A stretch of 64,000 nucleotides of DNA. Origin: an uncultured Flavobacteriaceae bacterium. Lineage in GTDB: Bacteria > Bacteroidota > Bacteroidia > Flavobacteriales > Flavobacteriaceae. Numbering within the stretch: position 1 is the first letter of the stretch; each line of letters opens with the position of its first letter. The notes beneath the pieces are model-generated. The model ran no database searches and was not told where the DNA came from. It saw only the letters and a list, made by a program, of their open reading frames with translations. The stretch spans positions 62,001-126,000 of the forward strand of contig CANMXP010000009.1 of the NCBI GenBank assembly GCA_947501845.1, written 5' to 3'. Positions 24,504 to 32,813 of the stretch are shown one piece after another. The position numbers and the translations under genes are program-made.

Positions 24504-24680
24504 ATGGCTAAAAAGAAAGCTTTTGCATTACGAATAAATGAAGATATGCTGAAAGCTATTGAAAAATGGGCTGCGGATGAATTCCGCAGCACTAATGGTC
24601 AAATTGAATGGATGTTAAATGAAAGTTTAAAAAAGGCTAAACGCAATCCTAAAAATAAGGATTCAAAAGAAGGCAATTAA
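24504..24680 (+). CDS. Small Arc/ribbon-helix-helix DNA-binding protein
   Basis: An ATG at 24504 opens a 58-residue frame ending at TAA 24678-24680. The sequence runs MAKKKAFALRINEDMLKAIE, then KWAADEFRSTNGQIEWMLN and a basic tail. The FALRINEDMLKAIEKWAADEF...SxNGQIEWML pattern is the Arc fold: a short beta strand, two helices, and the conserved S-x-N-x-x-I-E segment. It therefore should bind DNA as a dimer. The conserved SPFH gene upstream in the same direction suggests it may regulate that gene or be co-transcribed with it; the palindrome at 23326-23346 is a possible target. Confidence 0.82.
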   Translation: MAKKKAFALRINEDMLKAIEKWAADEFRSTNGQIEWMLNESLKKAKRNPKNKDSKEGN

Positions 24681-24692
24681 ATGCCTTAACTT
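24670..24692. terminator. Weak hairpin after the Arc-like gene
   Basis: AAGGCA and TGCCTT form a 6-bp stem around a 6-base loop over the stop codon of the Arc-like gene, followed by a broken T-rich run. It lies between convergent genes. The stem is short, so this is tentative. Confidence 0.3.
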
Positions 24693-24709
24693 TCTTTGCC
24701 TGCTGTTTT

Positions 24710-25588
24710 CTACTTCTTCGAAAACTTCTTTTTTACAACTTTAAATAGCTTAACCACTAAAAGCGCTGCAAAACCTACCAACAAACCAACTATAAAATCT
24801 TTTATAAAAGAAGGTAACACCTCCAAGAAGTGATGAAAAAGTTCAATATTATGAACAAATATACCTCCTGCTACTAAAATTAGAGCAATAGTACCAATAA
24901 TAGATAAACTTTTAATAACTACAGGAAGTGCTTTAACCAAAAAGTTTCCTATAAATTTAGAAATACTTTTTTCTTTACTGCTAAAACGAATAAGTCTGTA
25001 ACCTAAATCGTCCATTCTAACAATAAGTGCCACTATCCCATAAACTCCTACAGTTGCTATTAAAGCAACAATACTAACAACCAATATTTGAAATAAAATA
25101 GGTTTTCCTAAAACAGTACCTAAGGCTATAATTACGATCTCAACCGATAAAATAAAATCGGTAAAAATAGCCGATTTTATTTTCTTTTTTTCAGCAATCG
25201 CCTGTTCTTCCTTTGACATTTCTGAATTATCAGCCCCGGCTTTAGCATGCTTATGTGGTACAAAAAACTCATATATTTTCTCTGCACCCTCAAAAGCCAA
25301 ATAAACACCTCCTAAAACTAACGACAGCGTAACGGCCCAGGGAGCAAAAGCACTTAATAAAAAGGCAATAGGTAAAATAATCAATTTGTTAAGCGCAGAA
25401 CCTTTTGTAATCGCCCATAAAACTGGCAACTCTCTTGAAGAGACAAACCCTGTTGCTTTTTCGGCGTTTACCGCTAAATCATCACCTAAAATACCAGCTG
25501 TTTTTTTTGTAGTAATCTTACTCATTACTACCACATCGTCCATTAAAGCTGCTATATCATCTAATAGTGCAAAAAATCCTGAAGCCAT
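24710..25588 (-). CDS. DUF808 (YedI-like) membrane protein
   Basis: The 292-residue protein matches DUF808 along its length: MASGFFALLDDIAALMDDVVVMSKITTKKTAGILGDDLAVNAEKATGF at the N-terminus, then seven or so membrane helices with the LVLGGVYLAFEGAEKIYEF segment and PHKHAK loop. The E. coli relative is YedI. The function is unknown. It is transcribed with the upstream pssA gene, six bases away. Confidence 0.92.
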   Translation of the reverse strand: MASGFFALLDDIAALMDDVVVMSKITTKKTAGILGDDLAVNAEKATGFVSSRELPVLWAITKGSALNKLIILPIAFLLSAFAPWAVTLSLVLGGVYLAFEGAEKIYEFFVPHKHAKAGADNSEMSKEEQAIAEKKKIKSAIFTDFILSVEIVIIALGTVLGKPILFQILVVSIVALIATVGVYGIVALIVRMDDLGYRLIRFSSKEKSISKFIGNFLVKALPVVIKSLSIIGTIALILVAGGIFVHNIELFHHFLEVLPSFIKDFIVGLLVGFAALLVVKLFKVVKKKFSKK

Positions 25589-25594
25589 TCTTAA

Positions 25595-26338
25595 TTATTT
25601 GGATGTTAAATTGTCTATTAAAGACATGATTATATAAAGTAAAATAATGAGAGGTATCGCAACAAACTGTAACACAATTAGTAGAACAATACAAAGTATT
25701 ATAAAAATATATCGTGTAGCATTTGTTTTAAAATCCCAATCTTTAAACTTTAGTGCAAATAGTTTTATGTTTGAATTTAGTAGATAACAACTTAAAAGTG
25801 TTATTCCTATTAAAAACCATTTATTAAGGATAACGGCATTAATAAAATCGTTATTCTGAAATTCCATTATTAACGGCAAAGACACTATCAATAGTGTATT
25901 TGCTGGCGTAGGCAAGCCTTTAAAGAAACTTTGTTGTTCAGTATCTATATTAAAATTTGCTAAACGATAAGCCGAAGCCAATGTTATGAACAGTCCTAAA
26001 AGAGGCAGCATAGGCAAATTAAAATCTAGCCAATCTGTAGTTGAAGACCAATCACCACCCTCCTTAGAAGTGTTAACCGTTAATGATAACAACTTATACA
26101 TAACAATACCAGGAACGACCCCACTGGTTACCATATCTGCAAGCGAATCCAACTGTAAACCTAATTCACTTTGAACATTTAGCTTTCTGGCAGCGAAACC
26201 ATCAAAAAAGTCAAAAAACACGCCTAAGAAAACAAATAAAGAAGCTGCAATAAAATTATTATCCATAACAAGAATAACCGCAATGCTTCCACATAATAAG
26301 TTTAAAAGCGTAAGCACATTAGGAATATGTTGTTTCAT
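25595..26338 (-). CDS. pssA: CDP-diacylglycerol-serine O-phosphatidyltransferase
   Basis: The 247-residue membrane enzyme has the complete CDP-alcohol phosphatidyltransferase motif D-x2-D-G-x2-A-R-x8-G-x3-D-x3-D in DFFDGFAARKLNVQSELG continuing to LQLDSLAD (residues about 43-68). The opening HIPNVLTLLNLLCGSIAVI is typical of phosphatidylserine synthases of the PssA type. It makes phosphatidylserine, the precursor of phosphatidylethanolamine, in the inner membrane. No decarboxylase gene is adjacent. Confidence 0.92.
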   Translation of the reverse strand: MKQHIPNVLTLLNLLCGSIAVILVMDNNFIAASLFVFLGVFFDFFDGFAARKLNVQSELGLQLDSLADMVTSGVVPGIVMYKLLSLTVNTSKEGGDWSSTTDWLDFNLPMLPLLGLFITLASAYRLANFNIDTEQQSFFKGLPTPANTLLIVSLPLIMEFQNNDFINAVILNKWFLIGITLLSCYLLNSNIKLFALKFKDWDFKTNATRYIFIILCIVLLIVLQFVAIPLIILLYIIMSLIDNLTSK

Positions 26339-26671
26339 ATATTTTTTACTGTTAATTATATGTTTGTCTCTCCGACAGCAGGTACAATCACTAAGTATTC
26401 ATTAAGATATTATCCCCTTTAGCGATTTCATATTTTGAAAATTGTTTTTGTAAAAATAACAAACAATTATTGTGCAAAACAAGTATTAAACAATATCTAT
26501 TATAATTTCAAGTTTAATAGATTGATAAATTATACTCATTTACTTGCCGTTTTTTTATTTAGTTATACCCTAATTAATTCGTATAGCATAAGTTATTGAA
26601 GTAATAAGCAATTAAATAATAATGAAAAATGGACAAGTTTAAATCTGATATTTTATGATTAAATTGGTATT
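26339..26671. other. Divergent intergenic region before the PorV-like gene
   Basis: The 333 bases between divergent pssA and the PorV-like gene hold no gene I can support. One exact plus-strand TAnnTTTG box (TATGTTTG, 26359-26366) is too far from the PorV-like start to be assigned with confidence; a near match, CATCTTTG, lies at 26676-26683 within the first codons of that gene. No terminator or repeat was seen. Confidence 0.4.
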
Positions 26672-27769
26672 ATGTGCATCTTTGTAAAAAAATTGCGATT
26701 GAAGAATTACATAACCGTGTTGTTTTGTACACTATCTGTATCAATATTTAGTCAGACTGTTAGAAAATATTCTAATGAGTTTATGAATATTGGTGTGGAC
26801 GCTGCGGCTTTGGGTATGAGTAGTGCTGTAACATCTCATTCTGCCGATGTTAATTCTGGCTACTGGAATCCAGCTGGTTTATTAAAACTTGAAGACAATC
26901 AATTAGCTTTAATGCATTCTAGTTACTTTGCCAATATTGCTAATTACGATTATGCCGCTTTTGCCATGCCTTTAGACAAACAAAGTGCTATGGGGATATC
27001 TTTAATTCGCTTTGCTGTTGATGATATTTTAAACACAACTCAACTTATAGATGAGCAGGGAAATATTAATTACGATAGGATTAGTTTATTTTCTACTGCA
27101 GATTACGGGTTAACATTTTCTTACGCAAGACAGCTTCCTATACAAGGTTTAAATTATGGTGTAAATGCTAAAGTAATACGACGTATTATTGGTGATTTTG
27201 CTTCCTCGTGGGGTTTTGGTTTAGATTTAGGCGTTCAGTTTGAAACGGATAACAACTGGAAATTTGGCGTTATGGCTCGTGATATTTCAACCACTTTTAA
27301 CGCTTGGGCTATTGATGAAAATGAATTTGCTAAAATTCAAAATGCAGTAGCTGGACAAAATCAAGAATTACCAGAAACAACTGAAATTACCATTCCGAAA
27401 TTACAAATTGGAATTTCAAAGCTTATCGATTTTAATTTTGACTATACACTGTTAACAGCTGTGAATTTAAATGTTCGATTTGAAGAAAACAATGATATTA
27501 TTTCATCGTCTTTTGCTAGTATAAACCCTGCCTTAGGTTTCGAATTCGGCTATATAGATATGGTCTATTTACGTGCGGGTATGGGGAATTTTCAAAATGA
27601 GAAACAATTCGATAATACCGAACAGCTAAGCTTTCAACCTAGTTTTGGTGTTGGTTTTAAATACAACGGCGTTCAAATAGATTATGCTTTTACCGATATT
27701 GGAGACCAAAGTGTCGCTTTATATTCAAATGTATTTTCTTTAAAACTCGATTTTAGTATCTTTAGATAA
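26672..27769 (+). CDS. PorV/PorQ family outer-membrane protein
   Basis: The 365-residue protein has a signal peptide (residues about 10-28, ending FSQT) and then the family start: EFMNIGVDAAALGMSSAVTSHSADVNSGYWNPAGLLKL, followed by alternating beta strands of an FadL-type barrel. PorV and PorQ are T9SS outer-membrane components; several Bacteroidota carry further paralogues whose role is not set. The annotated ATG precedes the hydrophobic stretch by several basic residues; a TTG seven codons in (26693) is an alternative. The Lnb-like gene follows after 11 bases. Confidence 0.85.
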   Translation: MCIFVKKLRLKNYITVLFCTLSVSIFSQTVRKYSNEFMNIGVDAAALGMSSAVTSHSADVNSGYWNPAGLLKLEDNQLALMHSSYFANIANYDYAAFAMPLDKQSAMGISLIRFAVDDILNTTQLIDEQGNINYDRISLFSTADYGLTFSYARQLPIQGLNYGVNAKVIRRIIGDFASSWGFGLDLGVQFETDNNWKFGVMARDISTTFNAWAIDENEFAKIQNAVAGQNQELPETTEITIPKLQIGISKLIDFNFDYTLLTAVNLNVRFEENNDIISSSFASINPALGFEFGYIDMVYLRAGMGNFQNEKQFDNTEQLSFQPSFGVGFKYNGVQIDYAFTDIGDQSVALYSNVFSLKLDFSIFR

Positions 27770-27780
27770 TATTTATTTAG

Positions 27781-28953
27781 ATGTACAAAACACTACTCTT
27801 TTTATTCCTTTTTTTATTTGTTGAAACTAGCCCCGCTCAAGAGAATATATTATCTCCAGAAGCAGAAATTAGTGTGTTAACTATTGCTCCAGGGGCATCT
27901 TTAAATGACGCTTTTGGGCATAATGCTTTCAGAGTAAAAGATCCATTAAATAATCTGGACAAAACATTTGATTATGGACGCTTTGATTTCGAAGCTCCAA
28001 ATTTTTATTTAAATTTTGCCAGAGGAAAATTAAACTATTCATTAGGCACAAGTAATTACTATGATTTTTTAAGTTTTTATGTTAGACAAAATAGAACTGT
28101 TAAAGAACAAGTCATAAACCTTTCGTACGAAGAAAAACAAAAACTTTATGACTTTTTAATTAACAATTACAAGCCAGAAAACAGAGGTTATTTATACGAT
28201 TTCTTTTTTGATAATTGCGCTACAAAAATAAAGGATGTTGCTAATATTAGTTTAAACAACACTATAAACTTTAATACTCCCAAAGAGTATAAAGAAGCTA
28301 CTTTTAGAACTTTAATTCAAAATAACCTTAATAGAAACTCTTGGGGAAGTTTAGGTATAGATATTTGTTTAGGCTCAGTAATAGACAAAAATACTACTGC
28401 CGAAGAGCATATGTTTTTACCCGAAAACATCTATAAGTTTTTTGATAATGCATTAATTAAAAATAGCGAGAAACAGTTAGTTAAAGAAAGTCGCGTTTTA
28501 TATGCTCAAAAGGAAATACTTAAATCAAATACCTTTTTTACAAGTCCACTATTTATCTTAGGAATTATTGGAGTTTTAATTCTTTTTATTACGTATCAAG
28601 ATTCCCAAAAGAAAAAGCAAAGTGTTTGGTTAGATACTTTCATTTTTAGCATTACGGGAATTATAGGTGTCTTACTGCTATTGCTTTGGTTTGCAACAGA
28701 TCATAAAGGCACACATCAGAATTATAACTTACTTTGGGCCTGTGCGCTCAACATTTTTATTATCCAACAGCTATTTAGAAAAAAAGTAAGCACTTGGTTT
28801 ATTAAATATTTGAAGTTTTTAATAATTCTATTATGCTTATTGACATTGCATTGGATTATTGGCATACAAGTATTTGCTATTGGATTAATACCCCTATTAA
28901 TAGCTTTGTTATTTAGGTACCTTTATTTAATTTCTTACTACAATAACGGATAG
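27781..28953 (+). CDS. DUF4105/Lnb-type protein, putative lipoprotein N-acyltransferase
   Basis: The 390-residue protein has a signal peptide (1-19), an N-terminal periplasmic domain (about 25-240) with the conserved GHNAFRV (H47), YGRFDF and DNCATKI (C146) motifs, and about five C-terminal membrane helices. This layout matches the Lnb family of Bacteroidota, reported to N-acylate diacylated lipoproteins in organisms without Lnt; H47 and C146 are candidate catalytic residues. It is co-transcribed with the PorV-like gene. The family is sure; the catalytic role is taken from relatives. Confidence 0.82.
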   Translation: MYKTLLFLFLFLFVETSPAQENILSPEAEISVLTIAPGASLNDAFGHNAFRVKDPLNNLDKTFDYGRFDFEAPNFYLNFARGKLNYSLGTSNYYDFLSFYVRQNRTVKEQVINLSYEEKQKLYDFLINNYKPENRGYLYDFFFDNCATKIKDVANISLNNTINFNTPKEYKEATFRTLIQNNLNRNSWGSLGIDICLGSVIDKNTTAEEHMFLPENIYKFFDNALIKNSEKQLVKESRVLYAQKEILKSNTFFTSPLFILGIIGVLILFITYQDSQKKKQSVWLDTFIFSITGIIGVLLLLLWFATDHKGTHQNYNLLWACALNIFIIQQLFRKKVSTWFIKYLKFLIILLCLLTLHWIIGIQVFAIGLIPLLIALLFRYLYLISYYNNG

Positions 28954-29030
28954 TTTTATTATTTCAAACTATTTATTTACATCAACCTTAAGATAAAGTT
29001 AAAGACCATATACTGCAACTGTAAACGGAA

Positions 29031-30422
29031 TTACTGTCCTCTAAAGAAAATCATGGTGCTAATAGTCTTAATCAAAATATTTATATCTAGAAAAAAGCTT
29101 TTATGCTTAATATAATATAAATCATATTGTAACTTCAATAAACTATCGTCAACAGAAGCCCCGTATCTGGTTTTAACCTGAGCCCAACCAGTAAGACCAG
29201 GCTTAACAATATGTCGTGTCTCGTAAAAAGGTAACATTTGCGATAGTTCTTTAACAAAAAATGGACGTTCTGGCCTAGGGCCAATCAAACTCATATCCCC
29301 TCTTAATATGTTAATAAATTGAGGCATTTCATCCAGTCTAGAATGTCTTAAAAACTTACCAAAAAGTGTGATTCTTGTATCGCCTTTCTTGGCCCAAACT
29401 GCCCCTGTTTTTTCGGCATTCTTAATCATGGTTCTATACTTCAATATATTAAAAGGTTTTCCATTTTTTCCTATTCTTTCTTGAGAATAAAAAAGAGGCC
29501 CACGATTAGCTATAATATTTCCTAATAAAATAATTGGTAAAAATATGAAGCCCATAACAATTCCAATTATAGAAATAAGAATATCAAAAAATCGACGGAA
29601 AAATAAGTATAATTTATTTTGATTACTCCTACTAAATGGAAAGTATTTGTAAAAATCTTTTCCTACAAACTGCACAGGTATGCGCTGGGCCAACTCTTCA
29701 TATACTTGTGTATACTCTTTTATTGAAAACCCTTCCTCTAAAAGTGAAATAAGCGAATAATAAATTTCTGAAGTAATAGATTCTGAATTATAACTAGCTA
29801 TAACAATTTCAGATATATTTTCATCCTTAATTACCTGACGTATTTCATTTGGTTTATACTCTGCAATAGCATTAAACCTGACGGCTTCAAAACTATTTAA
29901 TTCACAATTAATAAAACCAGCAATTTTATAATTAGGATCTGAATTATTAAAAGCTTCGACTATAGTCTCAATATTAGAAGTTTCTCCAATAATTAATACT
30001 TTTTTATAAAACCTTGGGGATACAATAAAGTTTGTATACGCTAACCTCCAAATAAATAAAGCAAACAGAATTGCAAAATAAAAGTAGAGTATTTGCAAAC
30101 GGTTATCGGGTAATATAGGTGTGAAAAAAGGTGTTAAGAAGTAAAACAAAACTGTAATTGAAACTGTAAAAACAAGGCTAGCAGAAATTTTTTCAATTTT
30201 GCTAGATTTTTGTAAATCATAAAGCTCAAAAATAGTTCCAAAAATAGAAACATATAAAACAAGGATAAAAACCCAGGTCCAATTTTCCTTAGTTATAGTA
30301 AAATAATCAAAATCAAATGTGTTACTAACAAAATATAGCACAACCAATATTGAAATGATATCGAAAATGCGTAGCAGCACTTTACGTTCGGAAATGTTAA
30401 AATGAATGCTTCGGTTAGACAT
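29031..30422 (-). CDS. Undecaprenyl-phosphate sugar phosphotransferase (WcaJ-type)
   Basis: The 463-residue protein has four N-terminal membrane helices, a CoA-binding-3-like Rossmann region (about 125-245, starting VLIIGETSNIETIVEAF) and the C-terminal bacterial sugar transferase domain after a re-entrant helix: RRFFDILISIIGI, LFYSQERIGKNGKPF, KYRTM, RLDEMPQFINILRGDMSLIGPRPERP and PGLTGWAQVKTRYG. All catalytic motifs are intact. It transfers a sugar-1-phosphate to undecaprenyl phosphate, the committed first step, although the gene is last in the cluster. No terminator follows before the convergent Lnb-like gene, 77 bases away. Confidence 0.92.
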   Translation of the reverse strand: MSNRSIHFNISERKVLLRIFDIISILVVLYFVSNTFDFDYFTITKENWTWVFILVLYVSIFGTIFELYDLQKSSKIEKISASLVFTVSITVLFYFLTPFFTPILPDNRLQILYFYFAILFALFIWRLAYTNFIVSPRFYKKVLIIGETSNIETIVEAFNNSDPNYKIAGFINCELNSFEAVRFNAIAEYKPNEIRQVIKDENISEIVIASYNSESITSEIYYSLISLLEEGFSIKEYTQVYEELAQRIPVQFVGKDFYKYFPFSRSNQNKLYLFFRRFFDILISIIGIVMGFIFLPIILLGNIIANRGPLFYSQERIGKNGKPFNILKYRTMIKNAEKTGAVWAKKGDTRITLFGKFLRHSRLDEMPQFINILRGDMSLIGPRPERPFFVKELSQMLPFYETRHIVKPGLTGWAQVKTRYGASVDDSLLKLQYDLYYIKHKSFFLDINILIKTISTMIFFRGQ

Positions 30423-30478
30423 CTTTACTAATAAAAAGAGGGATTATAAAGATAATAAGTATATTCAACAAAGCTAAA

Positions 30479-31498
30479 TTATTTTAAGACTTTATACCAT
30501 TGTTTTTTAACAATATTCCAATCTAACTGTTCTACAAACTTTCGGGCATTCGTAGCAACAACATTTAAATCTCTGGGATTATCTAATACCTTCCGAATCA
30601 CTTCAATAAATACTTCTGCTGAATTTGGTTCTACTAAAACACCTGTAAGCCCATCTTCTATTAAAAAAGGCATACCTCCAACATTAGTAGAGACAACTGG
30701 TAAACCCAAAGCCATAGCTTCAATAACACTAACGGGCATATTATCAAAATTAGTGGTATTAATAAAAACGTTATAGCTTTTTGATAGTTCTATCCATTCT
30801 TGTTTTGATAATTTTCCAGAAAAAGTCACTTCTATCCCTAACTTATTTGCATAATCAATAGCTTCCTGCATACTACCATCATTATCTGGCCCCACCATAC
30901 AGAGTTCTGCATCTATACTAATATCTTTTAAGCCTTTTAAAAGCTCAATAGCCAATAATGGGTTATATATTTTTGAAAACGAACGCACCCATAACAGCTT
31001 TACTTTATCAAAAAGTCTTTCTTGAAACACATAATTGTCAAGTTCTATTGAATTTGGAATACAAATTATATTATGGTACCCCAAAGCTTTAAAATTTGAA
31101 TGAATATACTCCGATGGAGCTATATTTTTATGAGCATAATTGAATATTGCCTTAGCTAGCCTTGGAGATCTTTTTAACCGATCTGGTAAATTTCCTCCAC
31201 GTAAAATGGGTATGTATTTTAATTTAAAAAATCGACACAGTTGACTTACAACCAATGCATAATAAAAATTAACTGTACTATAAGTGTCTATTAACACAAA
31301 ATCGGTTTGATTTCTAAATTTAACAACATGATATATCATATCGAACATCCTAAGTAATTTATTGGATTTACTCGAAGATGCTTTAACAGTAAACCCTTCA
31401 ATCTCTAATAACTTACCTAAAGTTTCAATCGAGGTTTTATTTTTACCCTTATTTGATAATTTGTTTCCTATGTAAAGGAGGTCTGCCATATTGTACAT
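30479..31498 (-). CDS. Glycosyltransferase family 4
   Basis: This 339-residue protein is a GT-B glycosyltransferase. The N-terminal domain opens with ADLLYIGNKLSNKGKNKTSIETLG, and the C-terminal domain has the GT4 core: LLWVRSFSKIYNPLLAIELL, GPDNDGSM, VTFSGKL and NMPVSVIEAMALGLPVVSTNVGGMPFLIEDGLTG. ATG codons at 31498 and 31489 are both possible; either way it overlaps the upstream membrane protein gene by 41-50 bases, long for this cluster, yet the conserved N-terminus shows that the overlap is real. The sugar is unknown. Confidence 0.88.
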   Translation of the reverse strand: MYNMADLLYIGNKLSNKGKNKTSIETLGKLLEIEGFTVKASSSKSNKLLRMFDMIYHVVKFRNQTDFVLIDTYSTVNFYYALVVSQLCRFFKLKYIPILRGGNLPDRLKRSPRLAKAIFNYAHKNIAPSEYIHSNFKALGYHNIICIPNSIELDNYVFQERLFDKVKLLWVRSFSKIYNPLLAIELLKGLKDISIDAELCMVGPDNDGSMQEAIDYANKLGIEVTFSGKLSKQEWIELSKSYNVFINTTNFDNMPVSVIEAMALGLPVVSTNVGGMPFLIEDGLTGVLVEPNSAEVFIEVIRKVLDNPRDLNVVATNARKFVEQLDWNIVKKQWYKVLK

Positions 31499-32813
31499 TT
31501 AATAAACAAAGTCCATAAATAAAAGCTGGAGCTGCAATTCTCATAGACGAATGATTTATTGTTAAAAACCAGAAAAAGTAAAATGAATAAAAGTATATAT
31601 TTCTTCTATTTTGAAATCTAAAAAGAAGTGGTATAATTAACAGTATAAAAAAAGCTATTACTCCAAAAATACCATGTTCTCCTACAATTCTACTCATTTC
31701 GTTATGAGATGCTGCTTTAATACCCTCTTTTTTAAATCTTAATTCTTTAAGCTTTCCTACCCCCACTCCAAAAAATGGGTTTTCAAAAAATTCATTGAGT
31801 TCGTTAGTCAATAAAACTGCTCTTCCTGTTGTGACATCATTCTTGGTTCGACCTAATGCATCTTGATTACTATAACGTTTATCAATTAAGCCTTCAGTAC
31901 TTATAGAACTAAAAAACCAAGTCAACAACATACCAATTCCAAAAATAAACAAAGAAAAAATTACTTTAGATTTAAGCTTATTATTAGCCTTTATGTAAAA
32001 AATCACAATAAATATTAAAATAATAATGATTGCAACTAACACACCTCCTCTACTAAAAGTTATTATAGTTCGATACGCCATTAATATTAAAATAGAAATA
32101 TTTATAACCTTTAAAAACATAGGTTTTGATTGAAAAAACAATCTACCAGTCAATAGAAAAACACCTAAACCCAAAACAGTAGATACCTGATTTGGACCAA
32201 ATCCTCCAGATGCTTCAAAATTAGATTGAGTTCCTGATAAAATATCTTTGATACTAGGGCTATAAAAAAACAAGTATACAGTAATCGATATTAGAGGAAG
32301 TAAGGCTGCCAACAATATACTCTGTAGGCTTTTCATATGTATTCTTCTATTATAGCAATATAAAGAGACTACACCTAAACATACAGGGCCACTTAAATTA
32401 AATGTAATAGCTGTTCGTACATTAGTATCGTAATCAAGCGTAAAAAGTCCAACAATAATCCCTGGAATTAGTATTAATAAATAGATAATATATACATAAG
32501 ACTTTTTTCCAACATTATCACCTAAAAGCAAGCCCATTACAATAAAAAGTATAACTAAATACTTTGATGATTCATAAAAAAAATTACCACCTGTCATTCT
32601 TAAAAAAACCTCAGAACCTGCAACATAAGCACAAGAAATCAATATATATATTGGCCTTTTAGCGTATGAAACCTGTAAAATTTTAAACAATGAAATACCT
32701 ACAATAGCTAGAAAATAGAAGCTTGACAATGGTTTAAAAATGAAAATACCAAAGCCTATACTAGCATGTAATAAAACAAGATTAATATAATTATTAAAAA
32801 TATTACTTCTCAT
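31449..32813 (-). CDS. O-antigen polymerase/ligase-like membrane protein (Wzy/WaaL)
   Basis: The 454-residue protein has about eleven membrane helices and a large periplasmic loop (about residues 290-370) of the Wzy_C type: TIITFSRGGVLVAII, DALGRTKNDVTTGRAVLL, FGVGVGKLKE and AASHNEMSRIVGEHGIFGV. It either polymerises undecaprenol-linked repeat units (Wzy) or ligates polysaccharide to an acceptor (WaaL); sequence alone does not separate the two. Its presence beside an ABC exporter is discussed under findings. Its end overlaps the next glycosyltransferase. Confidence 0.85.
   Translation of the reverse strand: MRSNIFNNYINLVLLHASIGFGIFIFKPLSSFYFLAIVGISLFKILQVSYAKRPIYILISCAYVAGSEVFLRMTGGNFFYESSKYLVILFIVMGLLLGDNVGKKSYVYIIYLLILIPGIIVGLFTLDYDTNVRTAITFNLSGPVCLGVVSLYCYNRRIHMKSLQSILLAALLPLISITVYLFFYSPSIKDILSGTQSNFEASGGFGPNQVSTVLGLGVFLLTGRLFFQSKPMFLKVINISILILMAYRTIITFSRGGVLVAIIIILIFIVIFYIKANNKLKSKVIFSLFIFGIGMLLTWFFSSISTEGLIDKRYSNQDALGRTKNDVTTGRAVLLTNELNEFFENPFFGVGVGKLKELRFKKEGIKAASHNEMSRIVGEHGIFGVIAFFILLIIPLLFRFQNRRNIYFYSFYFFWFLTINHSSMRIAAPAFIYGLCLLNVQYGRPPLHRKQIIK

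Noticed and set aside
24263-24511. An 82-codon plus-strand frame between the SPFH gene and the Arc-like gene
   Set aside because: It runs through the MITE-like repeat, has no family resemblance and overlaps the better supported Arc-like gene.
23367-24680. SPFH plus small ribbon-helix-helix gene as a toxin-antitoxin pair
   Set aside because: The small protein looks like an antitoxin-type DNA binder, but the neighbour is a stomatin-like membrane protein, no toxin-like frame is adjacent, and 276 bases separate the genes.
26359-26366. TATGTTTG as the promoter of the PorV-like gene
   Set aside because: It lies about 300 bases upstream with no other signal and would give an unusually long leader; a chance match is as likely.
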